Assembly (NCBI GenBank): GCA_900155495.1 | Contig: FTLJ01001135.1 | Location: 1-24,132, forward strand | Length of the DNA: 24,132 nucleotides | Direction: 5' to 3' | Source of the DNA: Porogramme epimiltina | Lineage: Eukaryota; Basidiomycota; Agaricomycetes; Polyporales; Polyporaceae | Shown: one piece after another, positions 9,399 to 20,200 of the stretch | Layout of the letters: every line of letters starts with the position of its first letter | Position numbering within the stretch: the stretch's first letter is position 1 | Notes under the pieces: generated by a model | The model's input: only the letters and a program-made list of their open reading frames with translations | What the model was told of the DNA's origin: nothing | Database searches by the model: none | Position numbers and translations under genes: made by a program

Positions 9399-10073
9399 AC
9401 TACCCCCGCCGTCTTCTTGCGCACGGAACGCTACACGATTGTCCTGACAGTTAGAGAACCCTAAGCTGCAGCGAGGTCAATGGGACTCACTACAAATCTC
9501 GCCAAACTTTGTCTTCGATGCCCAGAACACGCTCTGCCACGCTGCGTAGTCGCGCATGGCCGGCAGTGGCGCAGTGGAGTGGGGGACGTTCGCCATTGGG
9601 GAGGAGAGTACGGGTTGCAGGGTGTTCTACGCGCCAATGGGGAGCCCGGGGGAGGGATGGTGTACTTCCAGTTGAAATCAATCTCTTGAGTCGGCAGCCG
9701 TCTGCGCGCAGCGTCACCCACATGCCGCGTCGGGGTCCCTGCGCTGTCTGCGCGCTATGATCGGGGCATTCGCGTCGCCGCGATGGCCAGTGTTGAGACC
9801 AAGCCAGGGGTTGAGACTAAGCCAGGGGTCGGAGCTACGCCGGCACCCTGAATCCAACCACGCCCCTCTTCTGATACCGCGCATCGCACCGGCGCGGCGG
9901 GCCCTGTGCCGATCAAGCCCTATGGTCGCGCCATGCGCCTCGGGCGTATCGGCCCCCGCGCCCTGCCTCTTCCACCTATTCTGGTCTGCCTGAGCGGCGC
10001 GATCCATCTGTGGTCGGCCGATCGGGCACTTACTATGGCACACGTTGGCTACAGGCAGCTAACACAACATTGT
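9399..10073. other. No confident gene; contains a small direct repeat
   Basis: The interval lies between the 5' end of the BAH-PHD gene and the 3' end of the next minus-strand gene, so it should contain the BAH-PHD promoter. An 18-bp direct repeat, GTTGAGACYAAGCCAGGG, is present twice in tandem at about 9791-9826. Frames on both strands here have no recognisable domain. Confidence 0.5.
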
Positions 10074-11297
10074 CTACGAGTGTTCGAGGTATCTCTCCAG
10101 CGCATCGTTCAACAACTCAAATTCTTCACCCAACTCGTTAGGGTCCTCCCGAAAATCCTCCCAGAGTCCCAGAGCACTCACCTCAGCCTTGTGCAGGCCG
10201 AACGGCTCGCCCAATATGCTCGACTCTTGGCTGGCCAGCTCCAAATAAGCCGTTGCTTGAGCCTGGAGCATGATGGCGTCCAGAGTCAAGTAGTCGAGCC
10301 GCCGACGGTACCGCTCACGGATGTCGTGCACCTGCTCGATTACCTCCCTCTTGCCGCTGTCTTCTGCCCCTTCCCATGGGATAAAGCCTGCGTGCAAAGT
10401 CGATTCCAGGTCAGCCACCCGCGGATGTGAACTATTATACCTATTGAATACGCACCTGAGACACGCGCCGCATCCCCGGCGGCGTCGCCTGCTTCTTCAG
10501 GTGCCCCAAGGCCTGCATGCGAAGTCGATTCTAAGTCAGCATACTGCGGCTGTGTCCTAGCATGCTTATTGAATACGCACCGGGTTTGCCGTGGCGTGCC
10601 GCTGAGACGTCGGACGCAGGGTCATCCGATGGCGCTGGGAGTGCACACCGAGCGACGGGCAACGCCAGATAACCTGACGCCTTCGGCTCCATGAACCACG
10701 CCGCGTCCCCTATCGGGACTACACTCATACAGGTGGCACGGTGGGCGCTGAGCTTGATGAGCAGTTCAGGCCCCTCACGGCAGAGTTTGCTACTGGGTAG
10801 CGACAGGAACGCTTTCCAGCAAGCGATCTCTGTGACGGACATGGGCTGTCGGTAGTCGGCGCACTCGACCGCGCGCCTGTAAATGGTGACGGCGTCCGCA
10901 GAGATGTAACACCTCGAAGGGGTGTTAGCCATCGCCTTCCTGACCAAGAGCTTCAACAGGACGAATGTCTCGCTGCTGGGCCTGTTGGGGTAACACTGGC
11001 CCGGCGCTTTAGTAAATCCGCCAGTACGCCTGAGGCCGAACGACATACCATGAGGCATACGCCGTTAAGCATCATAATCATGTTTCCCCACGCCGGGCGA
11101 TCCAAAGCCTTCGCCAGTGTGCCAGAGAGCCCCTTCAGAGCAGTTTCGAGCTCCATATAGGCTATCCTTTGCTCGCTCCTCCGTTCGCTCTTGTGGACAT
11201 GGTACTGGCCCTCCAGGGCAGGCAGCGCCAACGGTCCTGACGCGCCCGAGCGGGGGTCGATGTCATTTGTGTGCAAAGTTGGACCCTTCTCTGGCAT
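10074..11297 (-). CDS. Unknown 344-aa protein, four exons, with paired homologous introns
   Basis: Exons are 11297-11049, 10995-10581, 10512-10456 and 10387-10074. Introns are 53, 68 and 68 nt, phases 0, 1 and 1, and the whole frame is a multiple of three. The start chosen is ATG 11297 (MPEKGPTLHTND). The same frame continues upstream but is interrupted by a good GTAAGT donor near 11403, so a 5' UTR intron or an extra 5' exon is possible. The N-terminal half is helical and neutral, with MELETALKGLSGTLAKALDR, then FVLLKLLVRKAMANTPSRCY and AHRATCMSVVPIGDAAWFME. Exon 3 encodes only 19 residues rich in Ala, Gly and acidic residues. The C-terminal exon looks like a long helix, with REVIEQVHDIRERYRRRLDY, and ends in an acidic stretch. 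I recognise no family. It is divergently arranged with the zinc-cluster gene across about 400 bases. Confidence 0.65.
10388..10580 (-). repeat. Two homologous 68-nt introns (10455-10388 and 10580-10513)
   Basis: Both introns begin GTGCGTATTCAATA and end in CGACTTYGCAYGCAG. They share a GCTGAC branch-like motif at the same offset and are both exactly 68 nt. I count 53 identical positions of 68. The 57-base exon between them shows no matching extension on either side beyond a few bases, so the similarity is confined to the introns. Confidence 0.85.
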
Positions 11298-11701
11298 TAT
11301 CTGGCGGCGTGTGCGTGGAGAGGTACGACGTAGCAGTGGGCACTGGGGGTGTGGCCGGAGACGCGAACAGATAGAGCTCTCAGTCGGGGAGCGCAACTTA
11401 CAATCTCGGCCGTCGTCTAGGCGCTGACAACTCAAATTCACGTGTGACCGTTCGCAGATCTGGGCAGTCATTGGATCGTCCGATGTGCGCGCCCTCTGGC
11501 AAGAGTCAAACTGGCCAAACCTTCTACCGCAGCCTCCCGTTGGCGGCTCCCATATGGCCGCACACGCAGAACGCGCATGGCCACCGTGCCAATCTCCCGC
11601 AGCGCGCACTATCGGACGTTACCCTTCACGCTGGCAGCCGCCGCCCGCCCCCGTCAATGAACCGTTAGCCTTCACCTCTCAGTCTCCCCACTTCCACTTC
11701 C
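11298..11701. promoter_or_regulatory. Shared intergenic region between divergent genes
   Basis: About 404 bases separate the start codons of the divergent 344-aa and 788-aa genes and presumably hold both promoters. On the minus strand, GTAAGTTGCGCTCC near 11403 followed by a CGACTGAG branch-like word and a CCCCCAG acceptor about 60 bases later looks like a 5' UTR intron of the 344-aa gene. On the plus strand the 50 bases before ATG 11702 are pyrimidine-rich (CTCTCAGTCTCCCCACTTCC), typical of fungal leaders. I see no clear TATA box. Confidence 0.4.
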
Positions 11702-14247
11702 ATGCCCCTCTCCCCCGACACTCCAATGCTTCCTGCCCCTGCCCTTGATCGCGCGCAAACCCAATCCTTCGTCGAAGCGCTGAAAACACTACGCTCGCGA
11801 ATCCACACGCATATTGCCCAACTTGAAGCGCCAGGCGGCCTCCTTCAATGGCTACAGCTCGGCAAGCAGCTCGGCTGCCTTTCTCTGCTCGTAAGTCTTC
11901 ATGCCCCAGCACGCCAGTCCCCCGTTAACAAACTCATTCCTTGCTTATCGACACGCAGTGCCTTCCCGGCCCCCTGCCGGAAGAAGTGGCCCAGTGCATT
12001 AGCCTAGCGGAAGCCCTCGCCCTTCTCTGTCCTCTAGAAGGCGTCCCTCATATAGCAGCGCGAATAACCCTTATGGCCAAGCGGGTCCAGCGTCTGGAAA
12101 CGCAAGGTCTCTCAATGGCGCCAGAGGAGCAGGCTCTGTGGCTGGCGGTGTATACCGAGGCCAGTGACCCCGACCGCGCACTTGGAGACCTCTTGGTGTG
12201 GTTTGAGCACCATGATGATCACGACGGCTCCACGCTGCTTAAGCGTGCGTACCCCCACCTCAAGCCAGCACCTCAGAAGGCAGTTCAGGCGGCCGTCGCT
12301 CCCCTTCCATCGCACGTCCCCAACCCTTCGGAGACTGCCTCTGCATTTTCAGAGAGTGCGGCCACGCCCTCTGCGCCTTACCACCCCAGCCGGGGTATTT
12401 CTGCCTCCCCCGCCATGACCTGTCTTTCGAACCCCCACCAGGGGTCTCAAACGTCCCCCGTACACGCCCTCCCATATGTGCAGCCCAGTCCACCTAGCCT
12501 CGCCTCGGCATCCAGTACGCCTCCGGCTGCCGATCCTACATCTCCCCTACCCCCCTCCGAGCTCCATGCTCAGTCCCCCGTCTTCCCCGATTCCGCTCTC
12601 CCAGCTTCACCTCTCCCAGAAAGGAACACCTTGTCGCAAGCGGGCTCCTCCCAGGCGCTTAACACCGTCCGAGCTGTCTCACCCAACATACCTTTGTCTT
12701 CCACCGGTCATGCGGGCGCAACGGATACCTCGCACGCGCGCCATTCCAGCGTGTCGGCCGACGATCAGCAAGATGCACCCAGTGCGGTCACCCAGCACGT
12801 GACTATGTTCCTTGTCGAAGCCAAGGTCCGCAGTCTTCCGTTTCAGCGAGCAATCTTACCCCTGCTAACGTGTCCCGCTTCCTAGTGCGACCGATGCTCA
12901 CATCTAGACCAAGATTGCGATCGAGAGTGGGCTCCGGGCCGAGGCATTGTGTCCCGGTGCTCGCGCTGTGCTGCATCCTCCAAGCGTTGCACCCACTGTT
13001 TGGTTTCCTCGGACGGGTCGATCAAACGTAAGCATCTTGTCTCTCCAATGCCCACTTCAATCGATTGACGTTTTCCAGCTCCTGGAAATAAGGATGCGGC
13101 GGCCTGGCTGTGCACCGACGGAACTTTCGAGTTTCACACCGCCCTCAGCAAAGATTTGCGTGCGGTGATGGAGGGCATGGCCTGGTATGCCCACAACGCG
13201 CTCCCAGAAAGCAGGCTGTGGTTCGTTGGACCAGCCCCCTCCACAACCCCCAGTCCGACTCGCCCAACGTCAAGTACCGTGTGGCAGTCTGCGTCGCCTC
13301 AAGATGCCATTGACTCTCTCCACAAAGCCTTGGATGGCGTCCCCGCCTTTCTACACCCCGACCTGCGTTCACGCAACCGCTGGGCTGACTCACACCTCAC
13401 CGCGCACGTACTCCACCCTCTCCGCCGCACGGTGGCATGGCCAAAGGTTCGCTTGCCACTTATGTTCGTCGACACTCCCTCCATCAGTTACCGCCCCACT
13501 CGCGACCCGCGCCCCCCCACGGCCCAGGAAGGAGCGACAAAGACTACCCCCCGCCCCACGCCCTCCGCGGTTCCGAAGGCTCCGAGCCGCGCGTGGCTCC
13601 CTTCACACCTTCGCAACACGGTCGTCTACGTCGAGGTCCCTCCGCGTCCCCCTCGTCGCACGGGTAACGTCGCCCCCAATTGGTTGACGAGCCTGCACGA
13701 ATCAGCAGGTCTCAACGCTCACCGCTTGAAGCTCGCCGGGGTCACTACCTGGATGGTGCATTCCCTTGCGTCCATCAACGACACGATATCCCAGCTACAC
13801 GCCATGCAAGCGGAGGAGGAAGAGCTCACGACGCGACCTTTCGGGAAGCCCCTGCAGGATGTCGATCCCTCCCGCCTGTCCCCCTCATTCTCCTCGACAC
13901 GCCAAACATTTCGATGGCAACACCACCCTCTGAGCGACATGCCACGTGCTATAGAAGACCTCTGCACGTGCGTCGCCCTGTTAGTCAATTCCCCGCCCCC
14001 CAATTCCCATGACCTTTGGGGGGACTCTCTGGAAGAGGAGCGAGCGACACCTACCGAGGCCTATGGACTCTCTCCGTCTCTATCGCCTTGCGTCGCCGAT
14101 CAAGGGGGGTCCCTAGCGGGAGGGGCACATCTGGAGGCAGTCGGACAGCCGGACCACGCAAGAGAACCGCACGACAATGTTGATGCCATGGACGTTGATC
14201 AACTGCCGCAACCATCAATGAGCATCGTGCCCAGCTACACGGCGTAA
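11702..14247 (+). CDS. Zn2Cys6-like cysteine-cluster protein, four exons
   Basis: Exons are 11702-11890, 11959-12825, 12886-13027 and 13079-14247. Introns are 68, 60 and 51 nt, phases 0, 0 and 1, giving 788 aa with every junction in frame. The second intron has a GTCCGC donor but a perfect GCTAACG branch and TTCCTAG acceptor. Residues 1-190 look mostly helical. Residues 190-340 are a Ser/Pro-rich disordered linker. The cysteine cluster occupies residues 353-390: CDRCSHLDQDC, a 13-residue loop, then CSRCAASSKRCTHC. The C-x2-C-x6-C ... C-x2-C-x6-C spacing matches fungal Zn2Cys6 clusters, with a slightly long loop and one extra CxxC partner. The rest is Pro/Ser-rich with a globular patch (about 600-700) and an acidic end. 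DNA binding in the nucleus is inferred. The cluster is central rather than N-terminal, and exon 3 begins exactly on its first cysteine. Confidence 0.8.
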
Positions 14248-14664
14248 TCCCCTGCCTCCCAGCACATCGACCCCCGGGCGAAGCCCCACGTGAATCCCCG
14301 CCTGTACACGGTCGACAACACATCGCCCCAAATACCACTCTCGCCGACTGCCCACGCATCCGCGCGCATCCTCAAGATACGGCCACTCCACCTAAAACGT
14401 CGACGGCCGCCTGCGGGCGCCGCCGTAGGCTGACGTGCCACTCCTCGTCCGCACCCGTTCCCGTCTCCCGTTCCCGCTTGTGGCCTACCAAGCATTTATG
14501 GTGTTCTCTGATTCGTCTACACTAATATATGACAGTTGACTACACCTGTACTCTCCTTCTTATCGACATCGCCCCGAGGCCTGTGCAACGCCGCTCTATA
14601 ACGCGCGTTCCCCGTCCCTCCTCCCTCCTCCTTCCGCTCCATCCTCCCCTATCTCTTTACTCTC
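14248..14664. other. No gene seen; 3' flank of the zinc-cluster gene
   Basis: The stretch should hold the 3' UTR and terminator of the plus-strand gene ending at 14247. It is CT-rich from about 14590 to 14670. I see no supported exon. Confidence 0.45.
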
Positions 14665-15219
14665 CTAGCTGGCCCATAACTTCGTACAGGCTTTCGTTCC
14701 GACGTCGCCGGGTTTCGTATCGTTAAGCATCCATTTTCTGTCTCTGCCTGGCTGTATATAAACATGTAGCTCGTCGCTCTTGAATATCAGCTCTTGGCCC
14801 TTTCGGCTGGGCGAAGCTTTATGCGCCACTGGTGGAACACGGTTGTAATTGTACGCTTCCTCGGTGGAGGGCGACCGTGGCACGGTCGACGGGTGGACGG
14901 AGTCGAACACGAGGGCGCGCAGTGAACTAGCTCGTGCGCGCGGCTTGTCCGCAGGCACTCGGCGTTGTCCTCGCGCGCGCCAGGACCGGCGGGCAGTGGC
15001 CGCATCAATGTCGTCCCCTCCTCTGTTACCACCATGTTGCCTTCTCCGCCTCTCCTCTGCCACAGGTGCCGCGCACATGGAGGGCCGGGAGCTGAAAGGG
15101 CAATAAGGACGATAGGTATGCGTATTTATCCTCACCTGTCGCCTCCTCACCTCCGCGCCCGCCGTCTTCAACAGGATAAGACCACGCGCAACCCCACCGC
15201 CCCGCCCCCCCTCGGGCAA
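14665..15219 (-). CDS. Possible unrecognised ORF or exon remnant, 184 codons
   Basis: A minus-strand frame opens at ATG 15219 and stops at 14665. Its N-terminal part is arginine-rich and of noise-like composition. Its C-terminal third is more protein-like, with SVHPSTVPRSPSTEEAYNYN, GQELIFKSDELHVYIQPGRD and a KACTKLWAS end. That part could be a terminal exon whose real upstream exons lie in another frame. I recognise no domain, and a chance open frame in GC-rich DNA is quite possible. Confidence 0.25.
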   Translation of the reverse strand: MPEGGRGGGVARGLILLKTAGAEVRRRQVRINTHTYRPYCPFSSRPSMCAAPVAEERRRRQHGGNRGGDDIDAATARRSWRARGQRRVPADKPRARASSLRALVFDSVHPSTVPRSPSTEEAYNYNRVPPVAHKASPSRKGQELIFKSDELHVYIQPGRDRKWMLNDTKPGDVGTKACTKLWAS

Positions 15220-15324
15220 GATGACGGGTCGGGGGAGCTACCACCCGTCCCCCACCCTTCTGGCCGTGACCACGCAGCCGCACACGTGTCAATGCCGCCG
15301 CCGCCGCCGCCGCGTCAGCCCTTC

Positions 15325-15376
15325 CCTCCGCTCTCCCCCTCCGCTCTCCCCCTCCGCTCTCCCCCTCCGCTCTCCC
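15325..15376. repeat. 13-bp tandem repeat CCTCCGCTCTCCC, four perfect copies
   Basis: Four head-to-tail perfect copies of CCTCCGCTCTCCC lie at 15325-15337, 15338-15350, 15351-15363 and 15364-15376. A (CCG)n microsatellite lies just upstream at about 15295-15313. The pyrimidine-rich strand is the plus strand. Confidence 0.92.
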
Positions 15377-15459
15377 CGGCCTTGGCCCCTCCTACCGTGT
15401 GGGATCAACCGCCACCTCGCTCCAGCCGCCCCCGCCGCCTACTACCCCCTCGCTCCTCT

Positions 15460-16810
15460 ACACCAATGGCTCGCCCCCGCGCCCCGCGCCCCGCGCCCCG
15501 CGCCCCGCGCGTCGCGCCCCGCGCCGTCCTAGCTCGCTACCTCATCAAGGCCCTCCCGCAGCCCCTAGTCGTCAAGGTTGAGCTCGCGCTCATGAGGCGA
15601 AGCGCACGGAAGACCAAGTGACTCCTCGCCACAATCTAGTCCTCCTCCCAGTTCATCCCCGCCCCCCGGGCTCCTCCTCCAATGTCTACCTTCCCGAGAC
15701 CGACGGCGAAGTCATCCTCCATTCCGACGGTGCGCACAACTCGCTCGCGACGAGGCCGAGGCCGGCGTCCGCATGCCCCAGGCCCAGTGGGAAAATTTAG
15801 AACGCTACTACTCTCAGGCCGACATACGCACCCCCGCCGCCTGCGCCCAGTTCCCCCGCCTCATCGCCGATTGTGGCAGCCAGCTCATCCCGGTCAGCGC
15901 CATCCCCCTCAGCCCCAAACGTCACCGCATACCTCCCCTCGTTGCACCAGCCCGGCTCCCGGTTTCACCCTCCTCCTACCACCGCGCCCTGCATGCCGAC
16001 CGCCACCTGCTCCCCTTGGTCTCACACTTCTCGTGTGCCCCCATTCTCCGCTTCCTGCCCCAGGTCTGCTCGTACAGGCGCTGCTGTAACCAAACGGCAC
16101 GCACCGGCTGTCATCGAGCAGCTACTCCCAGCACGACCGCAACCAAGGCGCAGAGAGCGGCTTGGAACGCCTCGTCCTCTGTATTTGCGCCCCTACCCCC
16201 GCCCGAAAACCCAATCACATTCTACGGCCTCTCCCCACTAGGCAGCTACCCGCCTAACCTCTCCTCGACTCTCCTCCCCAAAATGTACCACACGCGGCCT
16301 ACCGATCCTCCCTCGCATTCCAGTACACTTTCGCGATCAGCGTTCGCGGCTCAGACACCATCTGCAGCCGCATCGTCGAGGCCGGTCCGCTCGACACCAG
16401 CATCCGCATCGTCAACATCTGCCTCGTGAGCAAGACCTTCACCTTAGGTTATCACGCGACGACCGCAAATACGCCCACGACGGCCGTTCGCTGCACGGCC
16501 AAACCGCTGGGGTACTTGGCGTTGCCCGAGTCGTTCACGAACAAGGACGATCAGCCCCACCTCAACTCGCGCGTGCGAGCGCCATGAGGCACAAGGTCAA
16601 TCGCGCGAACGAAGACGCAAGCGCGTGGACCCTCACCTCCCACTCGCCGACACAGCGCGGGGACGGCAGGTCCCCGGGGTGTTTCTCGCCGCCCCAGTCG
16701 CATGGGAAGCGTTCATGGATGTCGACGCGGATGGAAAGGCAGTCGATAGAGGTGTCGACTCGGCGCATGCGGACGCTGACACGGACAAGTTGCTGCAAAC
16801 ACGTAGTACT
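15460..16810 (+). pseudogene. Decayed plus-strand gene of unknown family
   Basis: Coding-like blocks appear in order on the plus strand but in different frames. The first block (about 15540-15620) reads LIKALPQPLVVKVELALMRR. At about 15682-15745 comes SNVYLPETDGEVILHSDGAH. At about 15752-15905 comes EAGVRMPQAQWENLERYYSQ, followed by ACAQFPRLIADCGSQLIPVS. At about 16310-16586 a frame without its own start reads SLAFQYTFAISVRGSDTICS, then IVEAGPLDTSIRIVNICLVS and CTAKPLGYLALPESFTNK. At about 16650-16800 comes QVPGVFLAAPVAWEAFMDVD. The ordered blocks suggest one gene broken by frameshifts, or a gene with introns I cannot place. I recognise no family. Composition changes from well-mixed residues inside the blocks to low-complexity Pro/Arg/Ser between them, as expected for decay or disordered linkers. 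Confidence 0.4.
15478..15530. repeat. GCCCCGC tandem repeat
   Basis: The 7-mer GCCCCGC is repeated in tandem four times from 15481 to 15508, followed by an imperfect continuation (GTCGCGCCCCGCGCC). Plus-strand frames read it as proline/arginine/alanine repeats. Confidence 0.85.
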
Positions 16811-17203
16811 CTCGCGGTGTTTTCGGTAGTCACTGTATCCCCTAAGTCTAATGCTACCGTCACCCGAAAGCGCGGGTGGGCCCCCCGCCCTTTCGTCGAA
16901 TCTTGGCTGAACCGACTTACAAACAATGGGTCCGGTGTGGATGAGCATGCCCGAGCGTGTTGGGCTATCTCATCGTGGCCAAGGACGGGTGAACGTGGCA
17001 CCTCTCCTCCGAAGGAAGTGCGGTTCGAGCGCGGTCCAGCTCCCAGTGTGGGCTTGGACACCAATTCTGACTCAATGTAGACGTCGCCACGAACAGGCAC
17101 ACAGTGTCTGAGGATCTCGATTATGTATTGTGGTGTGTGGGGAAGGGGGGGTTACAGCTTTCTATCTACTAACCTAAGCGTCAACGAAGAACGAGTGCGT
17201 CCA
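16811..17203. other. No gene seen; 3' flank of the large minus-strand gene
   Basis: The interval should contain the 3' UTR of the gene ending at 17204. Plus- and minus-strand frames here lack convincing composition. A G-rich patch (GGGGAAGGGGGGG) lies near 17139-17151. Confidence 0.4.
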
Positions 17204-20200
17204 CTATCCTATACGAGGGCGGTTCGCGGCGGGCACAATGCTCTCATCGTCGCTACCGGAGCTGGGACGACGAGCACACATTGGCACATTAACGTCCAAG
17301 GTGGGCGGGAGGGGCACGGCGTCAGCGTCGACTCGCAGCTGCCGGTGGCTGACCATATGTTCAACCATGTCATCTCCGAACATCTCCACAATCAGAGCTC
17401 TCCCACCGTCAGCGGCGCGCAACTTGGTTTGGAGGTGCCGGTGGTAAGCCTGGAGGAGATCGTCACTGAGGACCCAATAACCGTCACCGTAACGAAGCGA
17501 TTTGGTGATGCGATCTCCGCTGGTGGTACAGATCCCCATGCGGATCAGGTTGATTGCATGGAGGCATTTAGATCCTAGTGACTGCGGTGAGTGGGAATTA
17601 TGCGAGGATGGTAAGTCGGCCACACACCGTGTTTGGAGTTCCATGCCGTCAAGAAATCCGTCGGGCCACTGCCTATGCGCTCGCGAAGCGGTGAATTTGG
17701 GTCCAACCACGCCAAGAATACGACAGCGGCACACGAGAAGAAGAGGCTTTCGTTGGTGGTGCCCTTGCGCGTCTCGCCGTTCCCGTCGATTTTCTCGATC
17801 CAGGGGAGTTTACGAAGGATGCCAATCGCGTGCCAGGGATCCGGGTTGCTGAATCCACCTGGATTGTCGAATCCCACGGGCCAAGAGACCCTCGGCACCG
17901 CCTTCGAGATCAGGAACGCGAGGATGACCGCGAGTTGACATCTCCAATCCGAGCCGAGGCTAGAATTCAACCGCACGCATGCCCAGGCGTACGTCGTATG
18001 GATGCCCTCGACGACCTTACCCACAAGGGCCTTGCGCGTGTTGAAGTTGACGGGCATGCAGCTGCGCGAGAAGTATCCATGCAAGTCGTTGACGGCGAGG
18101 CCTACGGTGTTCCAACTGCCACGCGTGTCTTCTCGGACTTGCGCACGAGCCGTGCGGCCCAGCGCGGCTTCATTCCTCTCCTCTTCACTGCGGAAAGAGC
18201 CGGGGATGAAGTCGTGGTCTTTGTCGACGGCACCTAGTCGAGTCCATGCGTGAATGGACGGCTGGCGAGGGGGAGCTCCGCCGCCTTCGGGGACGCGCGC
18301 GTCGGGGACGAAATCGACGCAGTTCTCGGTGAAGACGATGAACAGGGCGTTCTTAAAGTCGCGATCGGCGGCCTCGTGTGACACCCTGGGGTCGATGTTG
18401 CGCACGTGTTGTATAGCTATCCGTAGCGTAGGTCCGAGCGACCCTTTCGGAACAATCGGAGCGCGGTAGTGAGAGCTGGTCGCGTGCAGACCCTGCTTGT
18501 AGATGTTCTCGATGAAGTCCGACCGTGACCACTTCGGGCGACCAGACTCGGGCAAACCGTTAGGGTAGGAGACGTGCGAGGCGCAGACGATCTTGACTAA
18601 AGTGATGAACGTCGCCACTGAGCTCCCCGGGCCATAGGAGAGGGGCCGGCGTTCCTCGAGCCAGCCCTTGAGCGCCACGTTGCGCTGGTAGGCGGACGGG
18701 TACTGAGGGTGGGAAGAGTCGGCGAGAAGTGGCTTTAGCTCCGCGCGGACCTGGACCTTCACGACGTCTTTCGCATCGTCCAGGAGTGAGTCCAACACAA
18801 TTTGGGCGTTGGTGAAGAAGCGCTGGCCGATCGCTGAGAGACCCAAGCGCGTGGGGCCGCTCGCACGAGCGGATGCGACGGCGATGCGGAGTTCGGTGTA
18901 GAAGAACTGCGAACGATGAGAATCAGCGTCAAGGGGTTCAGAGCGGCACGCGCGAAGGACAAGCGTCGGTAGAGGGGCTCGAGCGCACAAAGTCAAACAC
19001 TCACGGTGAAATGGGCGTTGGAATACGTCAGTTGTAGGGCACGTTTGGCCGCGTCCATGGGTTTCTCGTCGAGGAAAACCGGCCAGTTGGCCACGTGAAC
19101 GATGGGCTGTCGCGAGTCGTGGCCGCCAAAGGTGAGGAAGTGTGTGGGAATGTACGGGAAGCCGTGGTCGAGAATGGAGCGTAGCGTTGTAAGGGAGTTA
19201 AACAAGTTCCGGGGAAACACCTTGATGTTCCCCGTATGCCCATAGTTCATGAGGCGCTCCGCGACGGCCAGCATCTCGACGTCAACAGGGTGGGGTCGAG
19301 CACCGGTCGTCAGATCGGTCGTCGGCTTGATGTTGCGCTCGTAAAGGTTCTTCAGGAGACAGTTCACGGGATACAGGTTCCACTCAAGCATGTTCGGGTA
19401 GACCTGGAACAATGTGAATGAGTCACCGAGAGGTCGCACAGACGTAAGAACGGACGTACACCTTCGCGCAAGACCACGGTGCAATGGCGAATAGCGGACG
19501 TGATTTCGTCATGAAACATCAGGCGAGACAGGCCAAAGACGACTTCGCGGTAAAAGTTGCCACCGGAGATGAACTCGGGCTTCATGCGTGCGAAGTGGAA
19601 GCCGAAGACATTCTCGAAGCGTTGTGCCGTTCGTCTAATGTTGCGCAGCTGATTCGAGAGGCGAGCATGAGGAAGAGAAGTATCGACCTGGTTTTTGAGG
19701 TATTTGGCGCGGACCTTCGCGCGTTCGTCGAGGGCCCAGGCCCCTGCGCTCGCGGCGGTAAGGTACCCTCGTTGAGCGATGTGCGCCTTGCTGGAGGGAC
19801 GAACGGAGTGCGCCGTGGTGTTGTACATCTGCGACTTTACGCCTTCGATGCATAGAGGCCCGTGTTCAGTCCGCGTGAGCGATCGCGCGAACCGGTTGAG
19901 CTTGCGTTGCAGAGCGAGCATGAGGCCGTTTGCCTGCCACTGGCCAAGGGTCTTGGTGAACCCCTGTGGGTAGACGTAGTACGGGACGTTGCAGTAACCT
20001 GGGAGCGCGCCTCCGAGGAGGTTGTTGACCTGTTCGACCTCTTCGTCTTCTTCTGCTTGATAGTTTCCGTTACACGTGAAGAGCGTGTGGGTGCGGGAGA
20101 GGTCTTGGAGCAACGGCAAAGGTGGGTCGTCCGCACTAGTGAGCGCGATCCGCCGGGGGACGCGACGGCCATCAGCGGAGAAGATAGCACGTTCGGTGCC

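Noticed and set aside
14755..14762. TATATAAA as a promoter element
   Set aside because: No intact gene starts at a suitable distance on either strand. Single TATA-like words are expected by chance.
15325..15376. Possible proline-rich coding repeat
   Set aside because: The 13-bp period shifts frame with each unit, so a repeated peptide is not preserved.
17123..17578. Plus-strand frame of 151 codons
   Set aside because: It lies antisense to exon 7 of the large gene, which has the better coding character and joins in frame with six other exons.
17633..18469. Several plus-strand frames antisense to exon 6 of the large gene
   Set aside because: These are shadow frames of a long GC-rich exon and have no plausible composition of their own.
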